From Pseudomonas sp. ADAK18 (GTDB lineage: Bacteria > Pseudomonadota > Gammaproteobacteria > Pseudomonadales > Pseudomonadaceae): 64,000 nt of DNA. Positions within the stretch are counted from its first letter, which is position 1. Every line of letters starts with the position of its first letter. This document shows positions 46,302 through 56,580 of the stretch, piece by piece. The stretch spans positions 4,753,001 through 4,817,000 of the forward strand of contig NZ_CP052859.1 in assembly GCF_012935695.1 (NCBI RefSeq). The letters are read 5' to 3'. The translations under genes and the position numbers were made by a program. The notes under the pieces were generated by a model. It was not told where the DNA came from and ran no database searches. It was given only the letters and a program-made list of their open reading frames with translations.

Positions 46302-47459
46302 TCAGTTGAACAAGCCGTAGAAGAATAGACGGATGCTATCCCACACGCGGCGGAAGATACCACCTTCGTCGACAGCGTCGAGGGCGATCAGGTCGGCACT
46401 GTGCACCACCTTGTCGTCCAGCTTCACTTCGACCTTACCAATGACATCGCCCTTGGCGATCGGTGCGACCAGTTGCGGGTTCATGCTCATGCTGGCAACC
46501 AGCTTCTTGAGCTGGCCTTTAGGCATGGTCAAGGTCAGGTCTTCAGCCAGGCCGGCCTTGACTTGATGGGTCGCGCCTTTCCACACCGGGGCTTGAGCCA
46601 GCTCGGCGCCCTTCTGGTAGAAGGTCTGGGTTTCGAAGAAACGGAAACCGTAGGTCAGCAACTTTTGCGTCTCGGCCGCACGGGCCTGCTCGCTGTTGGT
46701 ACCGAACACCACCGCAATCAGGCGCTGGCCGTCACGTACGGCGGAAGACACCATGCAGTAGCCAGCTTCCTCGGTGTGACCGGTTTTCAGACCGTCAACG
46801 GTCTTGTCACGCCACAGCAACAGGTTGCGGTTAGGCTGCTTGATGTTGTTCCAGAAGAACTCTTTCTGCGAGTAGATCGCATAGTGCACCGGGTCGACAC
46901 GAATGATCGCGCGAGCCAGGATCGCCATGTCGTGAGCCGACGAGTAATGCTCAGGGTTCGGCAGGCCGGTCGGGTTCATGAAGTGGCTGTTGGTCATGCC
47001 CAGATCAGTCACGGTTTTGTTCATCATGTCGGCGAACGCATCTTCGCTGCCGGCGATGTGCTCGGACAGTGCCACGCTGGCATCGTTACCGGACTGGATG
47101 ATGATGCCATGCAGCAGGTCGCTGACGGTCACTTGGGAGCCGACTTTGATGAACATCCGCGAACCGCCGGTGCGCCAGGCGTTTTCGCTGACGGTGACCG
47201 GATCGTTTTCGCCGATCTGGCCGCGACGGATTTCCAGGGTTGCGATGTAGGCTGTCATCAGCTTGGTCAGGCTGGCCGGTGGCAGGCGCTGGTCACCGTT
47301 GTTCTCGACCAGCACGTTGCCGCTGGCGGCATCCATGAGCACCCAGGCCTTGGCGGCCAGTTGCGGTGAAGCCGGCACCATTTCAACCGCCCAGGCGGCC
47401 GGAGTGATGATCAGCGGGACAAGCAGGCACAGGCGTTTGGCTAAGGTGGTGATGTTCAT
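46302..47459 (-). CDS. dacA: D-alanyl-D-alanine carboxypeptidase (PBP5)
   Basis: A 385-residue low-molecular-weight penicillin-binding protein. The signal peptide is LAKRLCLLVPLIITPAAWA; the active-site motifs are SLTK (in PASLTKLMTAY), SGN (in IIQSGNDASVAL) and KTG (in VDGLKTGHTEEAGYC). The C-terminal amphipathic helix (IFRRVWDSIRLFFYGLFN) would anchor it to the inner membrane. It trims the terminal D-alanine from stem peptides and so controls cross-linking and cell shape. It closes the mrdA-rodA-mltB-rlpA-dacA series. Confidence 0.96.
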   Translation of the reverse strand: MNITTLAKRLCLLVPLIITPAAWAVEMVPASPQLAAKAWVLMDAASGNVLVENNGDQRLPPASLTKLMTAYIATLEIRRGQIGENDPVTVSENAWRTGGSRMFIKVGSQVTVSDLLHGIIIQSGNDASVALSEHIAGSEDAFADMMNKTVTDLGMTNSHFMNPTGLPNPEHYSSAHDMAILARAIIRVDPVHYAIYSQKEFFWNNIKQPNRNLLLWRDKTVDGLKTGHTEEAGYCMVSSAVRDGQRLIAVVFGTNSEQARAAETQKLLTYGFRFFETQTFYQKGAELAQAPVWKGATHQVKAGLAEDLTLTMPKGQLKKLVASMSMNPQLVAPIAKGDVIGKVEVKLDDKVVHSADLIALDAVDEGGIFRRVWDSIRLFFYGLFN

Positions 47460-47643
47460 CCGTCTCTCGAAATTGCTTATGGAAACTTGCCCTTGCGGGC
47501 AAAACTATTCAGACAGCCCGTCTCCAGACTGTCGCGTGTTCGGTTGCCTGCTCACCCCTTGCCCCTGGGTTTTTATTGTTCCACGAGCCAACAACCAGGG
47601 TCCTGGCCCGCATGCGAGCCTGAACCATCAATCCGATAACTGC

Positions 47644-48648
47644 TTATTCCGCGCTGACCACACTAGGCTGGCCCAGATTGGCCAGGCGCACGCTGTTCTG
47701 CACTTGCTGGATCTCGCCCGGCGAACCGATCGGCCCCAGGCGAACCCGGTGCAGGGTCTGCTGATTACGCACGATGGAGCTGATAAAGACTGGCGCGCTG
47801 ACCATCCCGCTGAGCTTGGACCTTAACAGCTCCGCCGCATCCGGGTTGGCGAAAGCACCGACTTGCAGGTACTGACCACCTGCTGCATTGCCGGGTGCCG
47901 CTTGTGGCACGGCCACCACGGGTGCCGCGTGTTGCTGCGGCGGCGGCGTCCATTGCTCAACCTTGCCCGCCTGGGCGATCTGCGGCTGCGGGGTTTGCGG
48001 CTCGTTGAGCATCAACGGTGCCGGTTTGCCACGCTGGGCCCAGTACTGTTGTGGATCGATGCCCTCGACCTTGACCCGGGCGGTGCCCGTTTCGGCGTAA
48101 CCGAGTTTTTTCGCGGCCGCGTAGGACAAGTCGATGATCCGGTCCGAATAGAACGGCCCACGGTCATTGACCCGCAGGATGACCGTGCGGTTGTTGTCCA
48201 GGTTGGTCACCTTGACGTAGCTGGGCAGCGGCAAGGTCTTGTGGGCCGCACTCATGCCGTACAGGTCATAGACTTCGCCATTGGCGGTGTTCTGGCCGTG
48301 GAACTTGGTGCCGTACCAGGACGCGGTGCCCGACTGCACATAGGTCTTGGACTCTTGCAGCGGAAAGTAGGTCTTGCCCAGCACGGTGTACGGGTTGGCC
48401 TTGTAGGCACCGGTGTGCAGGGTCGGCGTGGCATCCGGGATACGTGAGACATCAACGTCCCACCACGGCGCACCATCTTTGTGGGCGCGGTTGATATCCA
48501 GGCCTGGTTGAGCGCGGACGACCGCACCGCCGGTTTTTTGCGCAGGAGCACGACTGGTGCTGGTGCTGGTGGAACAACTGGCGACCAGCAATGACAATGC
48601 AGCAAGCGCCACCAGCTTCAGGGGTTTATTGATCGGCGATACCGGCAT
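47644..48648 (-). CDS. rlpA: Septal ring lytic transglycosylase RlpA
   Basis: A 334-residue lipoprotein that cuts naked glycan strands at the septum. The lipobox is LLVASCST, the double-psi beta-barrel domain begins at GTASWYGTKFHGQNTANGE with the family MSAAHKTLPLPSYVKVTNLDN and RVNDRGPF, and a SPOR domain occupies the C-terminus (YLQVGAFANPDAAELLRSKL). A proline/glutamine linker joins the two. Its ATG overlaps the mltB stop (TAATG), so translation is coupled. Confidence 0.95.
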   Translation of the reverse strand: MPVSPINKPLKLVALAALSLLVASCSTSTSTSRAPAQKTGGAVVRAQPGLDINRAHKDGAPWWDVDVSRIPDATPTLHTGAYKANPYTVLGKTYFPLQESKTYVQSGTASWYGTKFHGQNTANGEVYDLYGMSAAHKTLPLPSYVKVTNLDNNRTVILRVNDRGPFYSDRIIDLSYAAAKKLGYAETGTARVKVEGIDPQQYWAQRGKPAPLMLNEPQTPQPQIAQAGKVEQWTPPPQQHAAPVVAVPQAAPGNAAGGQYLQVGAFANPDAAELLRSKLSGMVSAPVFISSIVRNQQTLHRVRLGPIGSPGEIQQVQNSVRLANLGQPSVVSAE

Positions 48649-49664
48649 TACTTGACGCCCCGTGCTTGGACCAGCATGTCTGACAGCTGATGCACGGCCA
48701 TGGCGTACATCACACTGCGGTTATAACGCGTAATTGCGTAGAAATTCTTCAAGCCCATCCAGTATTCAGGGCCATCTGCGCCTTCCAGGCGGAAAGCCGT
48801 GACCGGCATATCATCGCGCAGCGCATCATGACTTGACCAGCCCAGCGCCCGCAACTCCCCGACGGTCTTGACCGGCTCAATGCCCTGGGTCAGGCCTTCA
48901 TCGGCGCGATCCCCGGTCACATCGGCACGAATCACCACCGGCTCGCCGGCTACCCAGCCATGGCGCTTGAAGTAACTGGCCACGCTGCCGATGGCATCAT
49001 CGGGGTTACTCCAGATGTTGATATGGCCGTCGCCGTCAAAATCCACCGCATAGGCGCGAAAGCTGCTCGGCATGAACTGCGGCAGCCCCATGGCACCAGC
49101 GTAGGAACCCTTGAGGGTCAGCGGGTCGACCTGCTCTTCGCGGGCCAGCAGCAGGAATTCGCGCAGTTCCTTGCGGAAGAACTCGGCGCGGGGCGGGTAA
49201 TCGAAGCCCAGGGTCGACAACGCGTCGATCACCCGGTAGCTGCCGGTGTTGCGCCCGTAAAAGGTTTCAATGCCGATGATCGAGACAATCACCTGGGCCG
49301 GCACGCCGTATTCCTGTTCGGCGCGAGCCAACACCGCTTCGTGCTGGCGCCAGAAGTCCACGCCCCGGGCTATGCGGGCATCAGTGAGGAACATCGGACG
49401 ATATTCCTTCCACTGCTTCACGCGCTCGGCGGGACGGGAAATGGCGTCCAGGATCGACTGCTTGCGCTGGGCTTCGCGGAACACGCCCATCAGCTGTTCA
49501 CCGGCGAAACCATAGTCACGGGTCATCTCACCGACAAACTCGGCGACCTGGGGCGAACCGTCATAGTCGCCGGCCTGTGCTTCCTGAGCAGCGCCCAGCA
49601 GGCCTATCAGGCCCACACAGGACGCGTACCGAGCAGCCCAGCCGCGCATTGCTTGCATTGACAT
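48648..49664 (-). CDS. mltB: Lytic murein transglycosylase B
   Basis: A 338-residue transglycosylase. The catalytic glutamate is in IGIETFYGRNTGSYRVIDALSTL and the SLT_2 signature YAGAMGLPQFMPSSFRAYAVDFDGDG is present. The N-terminus looks like a signal peptide (WAARYASCVGLIGLLGAAQEAQA), but the lipobox is not typical: the cysteine lies early, within YASCVG. The start at 49664 is chosen for its aaggtg ribosome-binding site six bases upstream. It lies in the shape-operon between rodA and rlpA. Confidence 0.93.
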   Translation of the reverse strand: MSMQAMRGWAARYASCVGLIGLLGAAQEAQAGDYDGSPQVAEFVGEMTRDYGFAGEQLMGVFREAQRKQSILDAISRPAERVKQWKEYRPMFLTDARIARGVDFWRQHEAVLARAEQEYGVPAQVIVSIIGIETFYGRNTGSYRVIDALSTLGFDYPPRAEFFRKELREFLLLAREEQVDPLTLKGSYAGAMGLPQFMPSSFRAYAVDFDGDGHINIWSNPDDAIGSVASYFKRHGWVAGEPVVIRADVTGDRADEGLTQGIEPVKTVGELRALGWSSHDALRDDMPVTAFRLEGADGPEYWMGLKNFYAITRYNRSVMYAMAVHQLSDMLVQARGVK

Positions 49665-49675
49665 CTTCACCTTAT

Positions 49676-50821
49676 TCAAACCTGTGCGATCCACTTACGA
49701 TGGGTATGGATCGACATCAAAACCCCAAACGCTGACATCAATGTGACCAGCGAAGTTCCGCCGTAGCTAATGAATGGCAACGGCACCCCAACCACCGGCA
49801 ACAGGCCACTGACCATACCGATGTTGACGAAAACATAAACAAAAAACGTCATGGTCAGGCTGCCGGCGAGCAATTTGCCGAACAACGTCTGTGCCTGGGC
49901 GGTAATCACCAGGCCGCGACCAATCAATAACAGGTAGATCAGCAACAGTGCGCAAATGCCCACCAGGCCGAACTCTTCCCCCATCACCGCGATAATAAAG
50001 TCGGTATGGCTTTCCGGCAAAAAGTCCAGGTGCGACTGGGTGCCCAGCAACCAGCCCTTGCCGAATACGCCGCCAGAACCGATGGCCGCCTTGGACTGGA
50101 TGATGTTCCAGCCGGTGCCTAACGGGTCACTCTCCGGGTCGAGGAAGGTCAGGATCCGCTGCTTCTGGTAGTCGTGCATGAAAAAGAACCACATGGCCAC
50201 AGCCACCGGTATCGCCGCCGCCAATACGCTGAGGATCCAGCGCCAGCGCAAGCCGCCCATGAACAGCACGAACGCACCGCCGGCCAGGATCAGCAGCGAG
50301 GTGCCAAGGTCCGGCTGGCGCACAATCAGGATAAATGGCACGCCAATCAGGATCAGGCTGATCCCCACGTGCTTGAGCTGCGGCGGCAAGGTGCGCTTGG
50401 ACAGGTACCAGGCAATGGTCGCCGGCATCAGGATCTTCATGAATTCCGACGGCTGGAAGCGGATCACCCCCGGAATGTTGATCCAGCGTGTCGCGCCCAT
50501 GGCGTTGTGGCCCATGACGTCCACCACCACCAGCAGCAACACACCCGCCACGTAACCTAACGGAACCCAACGTGCCATGAAGCGCGGTTCCAGCTGGGCA
50601 ATCACCACCATCGACAACAGGCCTAGGCCAAACGAGGACGCCTGCTTGATCAGCAGGTCCCAGTTCTTGCCGCTGGCCGAATACAACACGAACAGGCTAC
50701 CGGCGGCCAATGTCAGCAGCAGGATCAGCAACGGTCCATCAATGTGCAGGCGCTGCAGCAAGGTGGCGCGACGGCGCATCACATCCTCGCTGGAGAGGAT
50801 GCGGTCAAAATTACTCTTCAC
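49676..50821 (-). CDS. rodA: Peptidoglycan glycosyltransferase RodA
   Basis: A 381-residue SEDS-family membrane enzyme with about ten helices that polymerizes glycan strands for cell elongation, working with PBP2. Typical segments are FVLYSASGKNWDLLIKQ, RWINIPGVIRFQPSEFMK, QPDLGTSLLI, HTDFIIAVMGEEFGLVG and LPVVGVPLPFISYGGTSLVT. The GTG at 50821 is the likely start (KSNFDRILSSEDVMRRR follows) and overlaps the end of mrdA by 11 bases; an ATG at 50779 is an alternative. Confidence 0.94.
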   Translation of the reverse strand: MKSNFDRILSSEDVMRRRATLLQRLHIDGPLLILLLTLAAGSLFVLYSASGKNWDLLIKQASSFGLGLLSMVVIAQLEPRFMARWVPLGYVAGVLLLVVVDVMGHNAMGATRWINIPGVIRFQPSEFMKILMPATIAWYLSKRTLPPQLKHVGISLILIGVPFILIVRQPDLGTSLLILAGGAFVLFMGGLRWRWILSVLAAAIPVAVAMWFFFMHDYQKQRILTFLDPESDPLGTGWNIIQSKAAIGSGGVFGKGWLLGTQSHLDFLPESHTDFIIAVMGEEFGLVGICALLLIYLLLIGRGLVITAQAQTLFGKLLAGSLTMTFFVYVFVNIGMVSGLLPVVGVPLPFISYGGTSLVTLMSAFGVLMSIHTHRKWIAQV

Positions 50822-52706
50822 GGGCCGTAGCCTCCGCGCTTGAAGGGTTGGCGTACTCAGGCTTGAGTTTGCCGTCCTGGTCCAGCAACCAGGCATCCAT
50901 GATCTGGCGCACCACTGGCGCAGCCACGCCGGAGCCGGACTCACCGTTCTCGACCATCACCGCCACGGTGATCCTGGGGTTGTCGGCCGGGGCAAAACCA
51001 ACGAACAAGGCGTGGTCACGATGGCGCTCCTGAACCTTGGAACGGTCGTACTTCTCACCCTGCTTGATCGCCACTACCTGGGCGGTACCGCTCTTGCCGG
51101 CAATCCGGTACTGCGAGCCGGCCGCCGCCTTGCGCGCAGTACCCCGCGCGCCGTGCATCACTTGCTGCATGCCGTGGTTGACCTTGTTCCAGTCGGACGG
51201 ATCGCGCAGGACAATGTCCGGAATCGGGTTTTCATCGACCGGTTTTTCGCCCTCGATGGTCTTCGCCAAGTGTGGGCGGTTCCATTTGCCTTTGCTGGCC
51301 ACCAGTGCCGTCGCCTGGGCCAGTTGCAGCGGAGTGGCCTGCATATAGCCCTGGCCAATCCCGAGGATCAGGGTTTCACCCGGGAACCAGGCCTGACGAC
51401 GAGTGGCGCGCTTCCATTCACGGGAAGGCATCAGGCCGGGAGACTCTTCAAACATGTCCAAGGACACTTTCTGACCGAGGCCGAACTTGCCCATGTAGGT
51501 CGACAAACGATCAATCCCCAACTTGTGGGCCAGGTCATAGAAGTAGGTGTCGTTGGACCGCATGATCGCCGTGTCCAGGTCCACATAACCGTCACCGGTA
51601 CGGTTCCAGTTACGGTACTTGTGATCGTAGTTGGGCAGCATGTAGTAACCGGGGTCGAATACCCGACTGGACGCCGTGATAACACCGGAATCCAGGCCGG
51701 CAATTGCCACCGCAGGCTTGATGGTCGAACCCGGTGGATACAGGCCGCGCAGCACCCGGTTGAACAGCGGCCGGTCAATGGAATCGCGCAGCTCGGCGTA
51801 AGCCTTGAAGCTGATCCCGGTCACAAACAGATTCGGGTCGAAGCTCGGCTGACTGACCATCGCCAGGACTTCGCCAGTGCTCGGATCCAGCGCCACCACC
51901 GCGCCACGGCGACCGCCCAAGGCCATCTCCGCCGCTTCCTGCAACTTGATATCCAGGCTCAGGACAATGTCCTTGCCGGGAATCGGGTCGGTGCGCTTGA
52001 GCACCCGCAGTACCCGGCCGCGGGCGTTGGTTTCAACTTCTTCGTAACCCACTTGGCCATGCAGCTCCGGCTCGTAGAAGCGCTCGATGCCGGTCTTGCC
52101 GATATGATGGGTGCCGCTGTAATTGACCGGATCGAGGGTCTTGAGCTCTTTCTCGTTGATCCGCCCCATATAGCCGACAGAGTGGGCAAAGTGCGCGCCT
52201 TGCGGGTAGTGACGCACCAACTGCGCAACCACTTCAACACCCGGTAAACGGAATTGGTTCACCGCAATTCGGGCGATCTGCTCTTCGGTCAGCTCAAACA
52301 GGATCGGCACCGGCTCAAACGGACGGCGCCCCTGTTTCATACGCTTTTCGAAGATCGCCCGGTCTTCCGGGGTCAGCTGCAGCACTTCGACAATGACATC
52401 GAGGACCTGCTGCCAGTCGCCGGAACGCTCGCGGGTCATGCTCAGGCTGAAACTGGGCCGGTTATCCGCTACCACCACGCCATTGCGGTCGAAAATCAGG
52501 CCACGGGTCGGCGGAATCGGCTGCACGTGCACCCGGTTATTTTCCGACAATGTGGAGTGATAGTCGTACTGGATCACCTGCAGGAAATACAGGCGGGCGA
52601 TCAACACCCCCAGCAGTACCACCACCAGAATAGCGCCGAACACGACCCGACCGCGCACCAGACGTGCGTCTTTCTCGTGGTCCTTGATGCGGATCGGCTG
52701 GGTCAT
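50811..52706 (-). CDS. mrdA: Penicillin-binding protein 2
   Basis: A 631-residue transpeptidase for lateral-wall synthesis. One N-terminal membrane helix (VVFGAILVVVLLGVLIARLYFLQVI) is followed by the dimerization domain and the transpeptidase domain with the active-site STIK (in PPGSTIKPAVAIAG), SND (in IMRSNDTYFYDL) and KSG (in IAGKSGTAQVVA) motifs. It works with RodA, encoded next. The upstream neighbours rlmH and rsfS are standard for this locus. Confidence 0.97.
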   Translation of the reverse strand: MTQPIRIKDHEKDARLVRGRVVFGAILVVVLLGVLIARLYFLQVIQYDYHSTLSENNRVHVQPIPPTRGLIFDRNGVVVADNRPSFSLSMTRERSGDWQQVLDVIVEVLQLTPEDRAIFEKRMKQGRRPFEPVPILFELTEEQIARIAVNQFRLPGVEVVAQLVRHYPQGAHFAHSVGYMGRINEKELKTLDPVNYSGTHHIGKTGIERFYEPELHGQVGYEEVETNARGRVLRVLKRTDPIPGKDIVLSLDIKLQEAAEMALGGRRGAVVALDPSTGEVLAMVSQPSFDPNLFVTGISFKAYAELRDSIDRPLFNRVLRGLYPPGSTIKPAVAIAGLDSGVITASSRVFDPGYYMLPNYDHKYRNWNRTGDGYVDLDTAIMRSNDTYFYDLAHKLGIDRLSTYMGKFGLGQKVSLDMFEESPGLMPSREWKRATRRQAWFPGETLILGIGQGYMQATPLQLAQATALVASKGKWNRPHLAKTIEGEKPVDENPIPDIVLRDPSDWNKVNHGMQQVMHGARGTARKAAAGSQYRIAGKSGTAQVVAIKQGEKYDRSKVQERHRDHALFVGFAPADNPRITVAVMVENGESGSGVAAPVVRQIMDAWLLDQDGKLKPEYANPSSAEATAREE

Positions 52707-52721
52707 CAGGCAGGGCGCAGA

Positions 52722-53189
52722 CTATTTGTGGTAAGGGTGCCCGGACAGAACTGTCCAGGCGCGATACAGCTGTTCACCGATCAGAATCCGCACCAGCGGA
52801 TGTGGCAGCGTCAGGGGCGACAGCGACCAGCGCTGATCGGCCCGTGCACACACTTCCGGCGCCAGCCCTTCGGGGCCGCCGACCATGAAGTTCACTGTGC
52901 GCGAATCCAGGCGCCAGCGATCCAGTTCCACCGCCAACTGCTCGGTGCTCCACGGTTTGCCATGCACTTCCAGGGTGACAATCCGCTCGTTGGGGCCGAC
53001 CTTGGCCAACATGGCCTCGCCTTCCTGACGGATAAAGCGCGCCACATCGGCGTTCTTGCCCCGGGTATTGAGCGGTATTTCCACCAGTTCCAGTGCCAGC
53101 TCCGAGGGCAGACGCTTGGCATATTCGTGCCAGCCTTCTTCCACCCACTTGGGCATGCGTGAACCAACAGCGATCAGACGCAGGCGCAC
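52722..53189 (-). CDS. rlmH: 23S rRNA pseudouridine-1915 N3-methyltransferase RlmH
   Basis: A 155-residue SPOUT methyltransferase that methylates pseudouridine 1915 of 23S rRNA. The N-terminal [27 protein letters not shown], the SAM site [14 protein letters not shown] and the C-terminal [24 protein letters not shown] knot are clear. It follows rsfS by nine bases and shares a transcript with mrdA. Confidence 0.97.
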   Translation of the reverse strand: MRLRLIAVGSRMPKWVEEGWHEYAKRLPSELALELVEIPLNTRGKNADVARFIRQEGEAMLAKVGPNERIVTLEVHGKPWSTEQLAVELDRWRLDSRTVNFMVGGPEGLAPEVCARADQRWSLSPLTLPHPLVRILIGEQLYRAWTVLSGHPYHK

Positions 53190-53198
53190 AGCCGTTCC

Positions 53199-53693
53199 TT
53201 ATTCCTGGTCTTTGTTGAGCTTAGTGAAGTGCTCGTGCTGGCCTTCAGGGCTGTGGTGCTTGCCATCGGCGGCACGGCTCTGCTCGGCACCTTTCCACAG
53301 GCGCTCCAGGTCATAGAACTGGCGAGCATTGGAGGTCATCATGTGAACGATCACGTCGTCCAGGTCCAGCAGCACCCAATCACTGTCGCCCTTGCCTTCT
53401 TCACCCATAGGCTTGACGCCCTTTTCTTTGACCATCTCGCGGACCTTGTCCAGCATCGCGCCGATCTGGCGGTTGGACGTACCGGTAGCGATGATCATGT
53501 AGTCAGTGATGCTCTGCTTATCGCGGACATCGATGACCAACACGTCCTGCGCCTTGACGTCTTCCAGGGCAGCTACAGCAATCTTGACCAGCTCTTCGCC
53601 TTTGAGGGGCTCGCCGCTGAGTACTTTTTCCGGCAACGGAGCGCTCTTGAACGTGCCTTTGCGCTTAACTTTGCTTACGTCTTTGTTCGTCAT
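53199..53693 (-). CDS. rsfS: Ribosome silencing factor RsfS
   Basis: A 164-residue protein that binds ribosomal protein L14 and blocks subunit joining in stationary phase. The family domain covers about residues 32-140 (ELVKIAVAALEDVKAQDVLVIDV, DYMIIATGTSNRQIGAMLD, DWVLLDLDDVIVHMMTSNARQFYDLERLW). It is longer than usual, with a basic N-terminal stretch and a charged C-terminal tail. No good ribosome-binding site precedes the ATG at 53693, so a start farther inside is possible. Confidence 0.93.
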   Translation of the reverse strand: MTNKDVSKVKRKGTFKSAPLPEKVLSGEPLKGEELVKIAVAALEDVKAQDVLVIDVRDKQSITDYMIIATGTSNRQIGAMLDKVREMVKEKGVKPMGEEGKGDSDWVLLDLDDVIVHMMTSNARQFYDLERLWKGAEQSRAADGKHHSPEGQHEHFTKLNKDQE

Positions 53694-53763
53694 ATAAAAC
53701 TCGTTTTACTCGTATGTTCGGGCGCTTCAATACACGTCTATTCGTGCCTTCAAGCGCGCCTTT

Positions 53764-54408
53764 TCAGTTCGACGCACGGTAAAGCCCGTGCGCATCGATG
53801 TAGGCCAGGACCGCGTCAGGCACCAGGAAACGTACCGACTTCCCGCTGGCCAGCAGTTGACGGATCTGGGTGGCAGACACCGCAAGCGGCGTCTGCCAGA
53901 CGAATGCAATATTCCCGCTCGGCCCGGTCAGAGCCTGCGGGTCACTTACCGAGCGCGCTGCCAGCAGGTTGCGCAAGGCATCCGGCGGTTCGCTGTCGGC
54001 ATCCGGGCGTTGCAGCACCAGGATGTGGCAATGCTGGAGCAATTCTTCCCAGCGGTGCCAAGTGGGCAGGCCGCAAAATGCGTCCCAGCCCAAAAGTAGA
54101 AACAACTGGTCATCCGCAGCCAGTTCGGCGCGCATCAGTTCCAGGGTGTCAACAGTGTAGGACGGTTTGTCGCGCTTGAGCTCGCGGTCGTCCACCACCA
54201 ACGGTGCAATGCCGGCCACAGCGAGGCGCACCATTTCCAGGCGCTGCTGCGGTGACACCTGCGGTGTGTCCCGATGAGGCGGCCGGGCATTGGGTGCTAG
54301 GCGTAGCTCATCCAGTGCGAGGGCGTCCGCGACTTCCAGCGCACTGCGCAAATGGCCAATGTGCACGGGGTCGAAGGTACCGCCGAGCAGCCCGATGCGT
54401 TTACCCAT
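53764..54408 (-). CDS. nadD: Nicotinate-nucleotide adenylyltransferase
   Basis: A 214-residue nucleotidyltransferase of NAD synthesis. The N-terminal [20 protein letters not shown] holds the H-x-G-H site, and [21 protein letters not shown] is the second family signature. The ATG at 54408 overlaps the proA stop by one base (TGATG). A TTG one codon upstream is possible but less likely. Confidence 0.96.
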   Translation of the reverse strand: MGKRIGLLGGTFDPVHIGHLRSALEVADALALDELRLAPNARPPHRDTPQVSPQQRLEMVRLAVAGIAPLVVDDRELKRDKPSYTVDTLELMRAELAADDQLFLLLGWDAFCGLPTWHRWEELLQHCHILVLQRPDADSEPPDALRNLLAARSVSDPQALTGPSGNIAFVWQTPLAVSATQIRQLLASGKSVRFLVPDAVLAYIDAHGLYRASN

Positions 54409-55673
54409 CAAGTGCGCACATGACCGTCACCGAACACCACGTACTTCTCGCTGGTCAGGCCTTCAAGGCCAACCGGGCCACGTGCGTGGAGCTTGTCGGT
54501 GGAAATGCCGATCTCGGCGCCCAAGCCGTATTCAAAGCCGTCGGCAAAGCGCGTCGAGGCGTTGACCATCACCGAAGCGGAATCCACTTCGTTGAGGAAA
54601 CGCCGGGCATCGCTGAAGTGCTCGGTGACGATGGCGTCAGTGTGCTTGGAGCCGTAGGTGTTGATGTGTTCGATGGCCTGATCCAGGTCGTCGACGATGC
54701 GGATCGACAGGATCGGCGCCGTGTACTCGGTGTACCAGTCTTGCTCGGTGGCTTCGATCACATCGCTACCGAGGATCGCCCGGGTACGCTCGCAGCCACG
54801 CAGCTCGACGCCCTTGTCGCGATAGATGGCAGCCAGCGGCGGCAGCACGCGATCGGCAATGCCGACGTGCACCAGCAGGGTTTCCATGGTGTTGCACGGC
54901 GCGTAGCGGTGAGTCTTGGCGTTGTCGGCAATGCGAATGGCCTTGTCGAGGTCGGCAGCCACGTCGATGAATACATGGCAGACGCCGTCCAAGTGCTTGA
55001 TGACTGGCACCTTGGCATCACGACTGACCCGTTCGATCAGGCCTTTGCCACCGCGCGGGACGATCACGTCAACGAACTCGGGCATGGTGATCAGCGCGCC
55101 AACGGCAGCGCGGTCGGTGGTTTCCACCACTTGCACCACTTCGGCCGGCAAATCAGCCACGGCCAAGCCCTGCTGGATGCAGACAGCGATGGCACGGTTG
55201 GAGTTGATCGCCTCGGAACCGCCACGCAGGATCGTGGCGTTGCCGGACTTGAGGCACAGGCTCGCGGCGTCGATGGTCACGTTCGGCCGCGACTCATAGA
55301 TGATGCCGATCACGCCCAACGGCACGCGCATCTTGCCGACCTGGATACCCGACGGCAGGTAGCGCATGTCGCGGATTTCACCGACGGGGTCAGGCAGCTT
55401 GGCCACCTGACGCAAACCTTCGATCATGTCGTCGATGCGGGCCGGCGTCAGCGCCAGGCGGTCCAGTAGTGCTGGTTCCAGGCCATTGGCCCGACCGTTG
55501 GCCAGGTCCAGCTCGTTGGCAACCGTCAGCTCGGAGCGCGAAGCATCCAGAGCATCGGCGGCAGCCAGCAGGGCACGGTTCTTCTGCGCGGTGCTCGCAC
55601 GGGCGATCAACCGCGAGGCCTGACGGGCAGCGCGACCCAGGCGGGTCATGTAGTCAAGAACGGACTCAGTCAT
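54408..55673 (-). CDS. proA: Glutamate-5-semialdehyde dehydrogenase
   Basis: A 421-residue NADPH-dependent enzyme of proline synthesis that reduces gamma-glutamyl phosphate. The catalytic cysteine is in [13 protein letters not shown], the nucleotide-binding part has [19 protein letters not shown] and [15 protein letters not shown], and [15 protein letters not shown] follows. The start at 55673 ([13 protein letters not shown]) is the family N-terminus. proA, nadD and rsfS are arranged as in other Pseudomonas. Confidence 0.96.
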   Translation of the reverse strand: MTESVLDYMTRLGRAARQASRLIARASTAQKNRALLAAADALDASRSELTVANELDLANGRANGLEPALLDRLALTPARIDDMIEGLRQVAKLPDPVGEIRDMRYLPSGIQVGKMRVPLGVIGIIYESRPNVTIDAASLCLKSGNATILRGGSEAINSNRAIAVCIQQGLAVADLPAEVVQVVETTDRAAVGALITMPEFVDVIVPRGGKGLIERVSRDAKVPVIKHLDGVCHVFIDVAADLDKAIRIADNAKTHRYAPCNTMETLLVHVGIADRVLPPLAAIYRDKGVELRGCERTRAILGSDVIEATEQDWYTEYTAPILSIRIVDDLDQAIEHINTYGSKHTDAIVTEHFSDARRFLNEVDSASVMVNASTRFADGFEYGLGAEIGISTDKLHARGPVGLEGLTSEKYVVFGDGHVRT

Positions 55674-55849
55674 GGTCTGGTGGGGTCTTGGCAAAGAGGA
55701 AAGCGGCAGATTATAGCTGTCGCGCAGTCCTACGGACAGCGGTGAGGGGCGGATGGTCGAAATGAACTGTAAATACTCGACGTTCAGCAGGAATTAAGGC
55801 TGGAGTTGTTATCATCCTGTCACATTTAGCCGCTCTTACCTTGATCACC

Positions 55850-56533
55850 ATGTCCAGCTTTTCGCCCCTGATCCCCGCCAACGCCCTGCCCGACGGCTTT
55901 TTCGACCGTGACGCGCAACTGCTTGCCTGTGATTTGCTGGGAAAAGTGATCCGTCACCGTGTGGGCGATTTGTGGCTATCGGCACGAATTATTGAAACCG
56001 AAGCCTATTACGTGGCCGAAAAAGGCAGCCATGCCTCACTTGGCTACACGGAAAAGCGTAAGGCTTTGTTTCTGGATGGCGGCCACATCTATATGTACTA
56101 CGCCCGTGGCGGCGACTCGCTGAACTTCAGTGCCCAAGGGCCAGGCAACGCTGTGTTAATCAAATCGGCCTATCCGTGGGTTGACGAACTGTCCGGGCCG
56201 GCCAGTTTGGCGCAGATGCTGCTGAACAACCCGGACGCCAGTGGCCGCCCCCGTCCCTCCCAGAAGCTGTGTGCCGGGCAGACCCTGCTGTGCAAGGCAC
56301 TGGGCCTGAAAGTACCGATGTGGGACGCCAAGCGCTTCGATCAAGAACTGTTGTTCGTCGAGGACGTAGGCCAATCACCTGCGCAAATCATCCAGACCAC
56401 CCGCCTGGGCATCCCCAGTGGCCGAGATGAACACCTGATGTACCGATTCGTCGATGCCAGCTACGCGCCCTACTGCACACGGAACCCGCTGCGTCGGGGC
56501 CAAGTCGAAGGACGCGACTATTTTTTGCTTTGA
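55850..56533 (+). CDS. DNA-3-methyladenine glycosylase (MPG/AAG family)
   Basis: A 227-residue glycosylase of the MPG type that excises alkylated purines in base-excision repair. Its N-terminal FFDRDAQLLACDLLGKVI, the active-site ARIIETEAYYVAEKGSHASLGYTEKRKALF, the IYMYYARGGDSLNF strand and the end YRFVDASYAPYCTRNPLRRG are typical. The start at 55850 is preferred over a TTG at 55841. It is divergent from proA and is followed by the DedA fusion gene 47 bases on. Confidence 0.9.
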   Translation: MSSFSPLIPANALPDGFFDRDAQLLACDLLGKVIRHRVGDLWLSARIIETEAYYVAEKGSHASLGYTEKRKALFLDGGHIYMYYARGGDSLNFSAQGPGNAVLIKSAYPWVDELSGPASLAQMLLNNPDASGRPRPSQKLCAGQTLLCKALGLKVPMWDAKRFDQELLFVEDVGQSPAQIIQTTRLGIPSGRDEHLMYRFVDASYAPYCTRNPLRRGQVEGRDYFLL

Positions 56534-56580
56534 AATAACCGAACCGGCCACGCGCGCCACACACCAATGGAGTTGATTGT

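Noticed and set aside
51012-52247. A 411-codon plus-strand frame opposite mrdA
   Set aside because: Antisense to PBP2 with all active-site motifs; composition is that of a mirror frame.
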